Assembly: GCA_050942695.1 (NCBI GenBank)
Contig: JBMNNU010000182.1
Location: 1-6,609 of the forward strand
Source: JBMNNU01 sp050942695
GTDB lineage: Bacteria > Chloroflexota > UBA6077
Reading direction: 5' to 3'
DNA: 6,609 bases
The notes below the pieces were generated by a model. It had not been told where the DNA came from, did not search any database, and worked only from the letters and a program-made list of their open reading frames with translations. Numbering within the stretch: position 1 is the stretch's first letter; each line of letters opens with the position of its first letter. Of the stretch, positions 6,183 to 6,609 are shown in pieces. The position numbers and the translations under genes are program-made.

Positions 6183-6236
6183 CCTCTCACATCGCTGGCG
6201 AATAGCGAAGCACGAAGGAAATGGAAGGAGTAACAA

Positions 6237-6609
6237 ATGGCCTCAAACGAAGCGCTTCAGATGTTCTGCTACCAGTGTTCTCAGGCGGCAAAGGGAACTG
6301 GCTGCACAGTCTCAGGTGTGTGCGGAAAGGTGCCGACAGTTGCGCGGCTTCAGGACAACCTACTGTTTGCCATCAAAGGGATCTCGGCCTACGATTACCA
6401 CGCTCGGGAGCTAGGATACTCCGATCCCGAGGTCGACGCCTTCTTGGCCAGGGGTTTCTACTCAACCCTCACCAACGTCGACTTCGACCCACAGCACTTT
6501 GTGGAATTGGCTCTGGAAGCAGGGCGGATGAACGCTAAGATGATGGCGCTCCTCAAGAAAGCCCACATAGAGCATTACGGAGAGCCGGTCCCCACGCAGG
6601 TAGCAACGG
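6237..6609 (+). CDS. hcp: hybrid cluster protein / hydroxylamine reductase, N-terminal part, cut by the right edge
   Basis: The first 124 codons are present of a protein that is usually about 530-550 residues. It begins MASNEALQMFCYQCSQ, and the N-terminal cluster motif is C11-x2-C14-x8-C23-x5-C29. This is the spacing of the Desulfovibrio (anaerobe) type that binds a [4Fe-4S] cluster, unlike the E. coli type with a longer gap. The segment VARLQDNLLFAIKGISAYDYHARELG (36-61) is typical of Hcp. The ligands of the hybrid 4Fe-2S-2O cluster lie beyond the window. Hcp reduces nitric oxide or hydroxylamine and is also linked to protein S-nitrosylation and oxidative stress; it acts in the cytoplasm. 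ATG 6237 was chosen because AGGAG at 6226-6230 lies 6 bases upstream. The ATG at codon 9, where many homologues start (MFCxQC), has no such site. A CRP/FNR-type palindrome lies about 90 bases upstream. Confidence 0.95.
   Translation, partial: MASNEALQMFCYQCSQAAKGTGCTVSGVCGKVPTVARLQDNLLFAIKGISAYDYHARELGYSDPEVDAFLARGFYSTLTNVDFDPQHFVELALEAGRMNAKMMALLKKAHIEHYGEPVPTQVAT

Overview
The window is a moderately GC-rich stretch of bacterial chromosome. It holds four complete protein genes on the + strand (a diacylglycerol-kinase-family lipid kinase, a DUF2342/zincin_2 metalloprotease, a UlaG-like metallo-beta-lactamase-fold hydrolase and the ATP-dependent protease Lon). A fifth + strand gene, hcp (hybrid cluster protein), is cut by the right edge. 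A small 62-codon gene lies on the - strand in the middle, and the first 23 codons of a possible divergent gene lie at the left edge. No rRNA, tRNA, CRISPR array, transposase or phage gene was seen. The DUF2342 family is known mainly from Actinobacteria and Chloroflexi. Together with an Hcp whose four-cysteine spacing is the anaerobe type, this suggests an anaerobic or facultative bacterium, with Chloroflexota the best guess. That is inference from gene families only; no marker gene settles it.

Layout. Positions 1-71 (-) may be the start of a divergent gene, followed by a roughly 120-base spacer. The lipid kinase (194-1105) and the zincin_2 protease (1155-2324) are 49 bases apart and probably co-transcribed. 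The MBL-fold gene (2435-3073) looks monocistronic: it has its own extended -10 promoter (TGCTATAAT) and a strong rho-independent terminator (3089-3132). The 62-codon - strand gene (3131-3319) converges on it, and its stop codon lies inside the terminator's T-tract. The 62 bases upstream of that gene hold its own extended -10 promoter (TGGTACAAT). A repeat-rich spacer (3336-3681) then carries a seven-unit tandem heptamer array and a perfect 13-bp hairpin. lon (3682-6123) follows, starting at GTG behind a strong Shine-Dalgarno. A 113-base spacer leads to hcp (from 6237).

The genes do not form one pathway. Lon is protein quality control, Hcp is nitrosative/redox stress defence, the lipid kinase and the membrane-anchored protease probably act at the membrane, and the MBL-fold protein is a generic hydrolase. 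The most interesting non-coding signals are two. One is a CRP/FNR-type palindrome upstream of hcp (TGTGA-N6-TCATA), centred exactly 41.5 bases before the start inferred from a possible -10 box, which is the class II activator position. The other is a family of 7-base repeats ([CG]A[CT]TCAG) that appears as a tandem array before lon and, in inverted orientation, forms the terminator stem after the MBL gene, so that it brackets the small gene. No clearly new multi-gene system is present.
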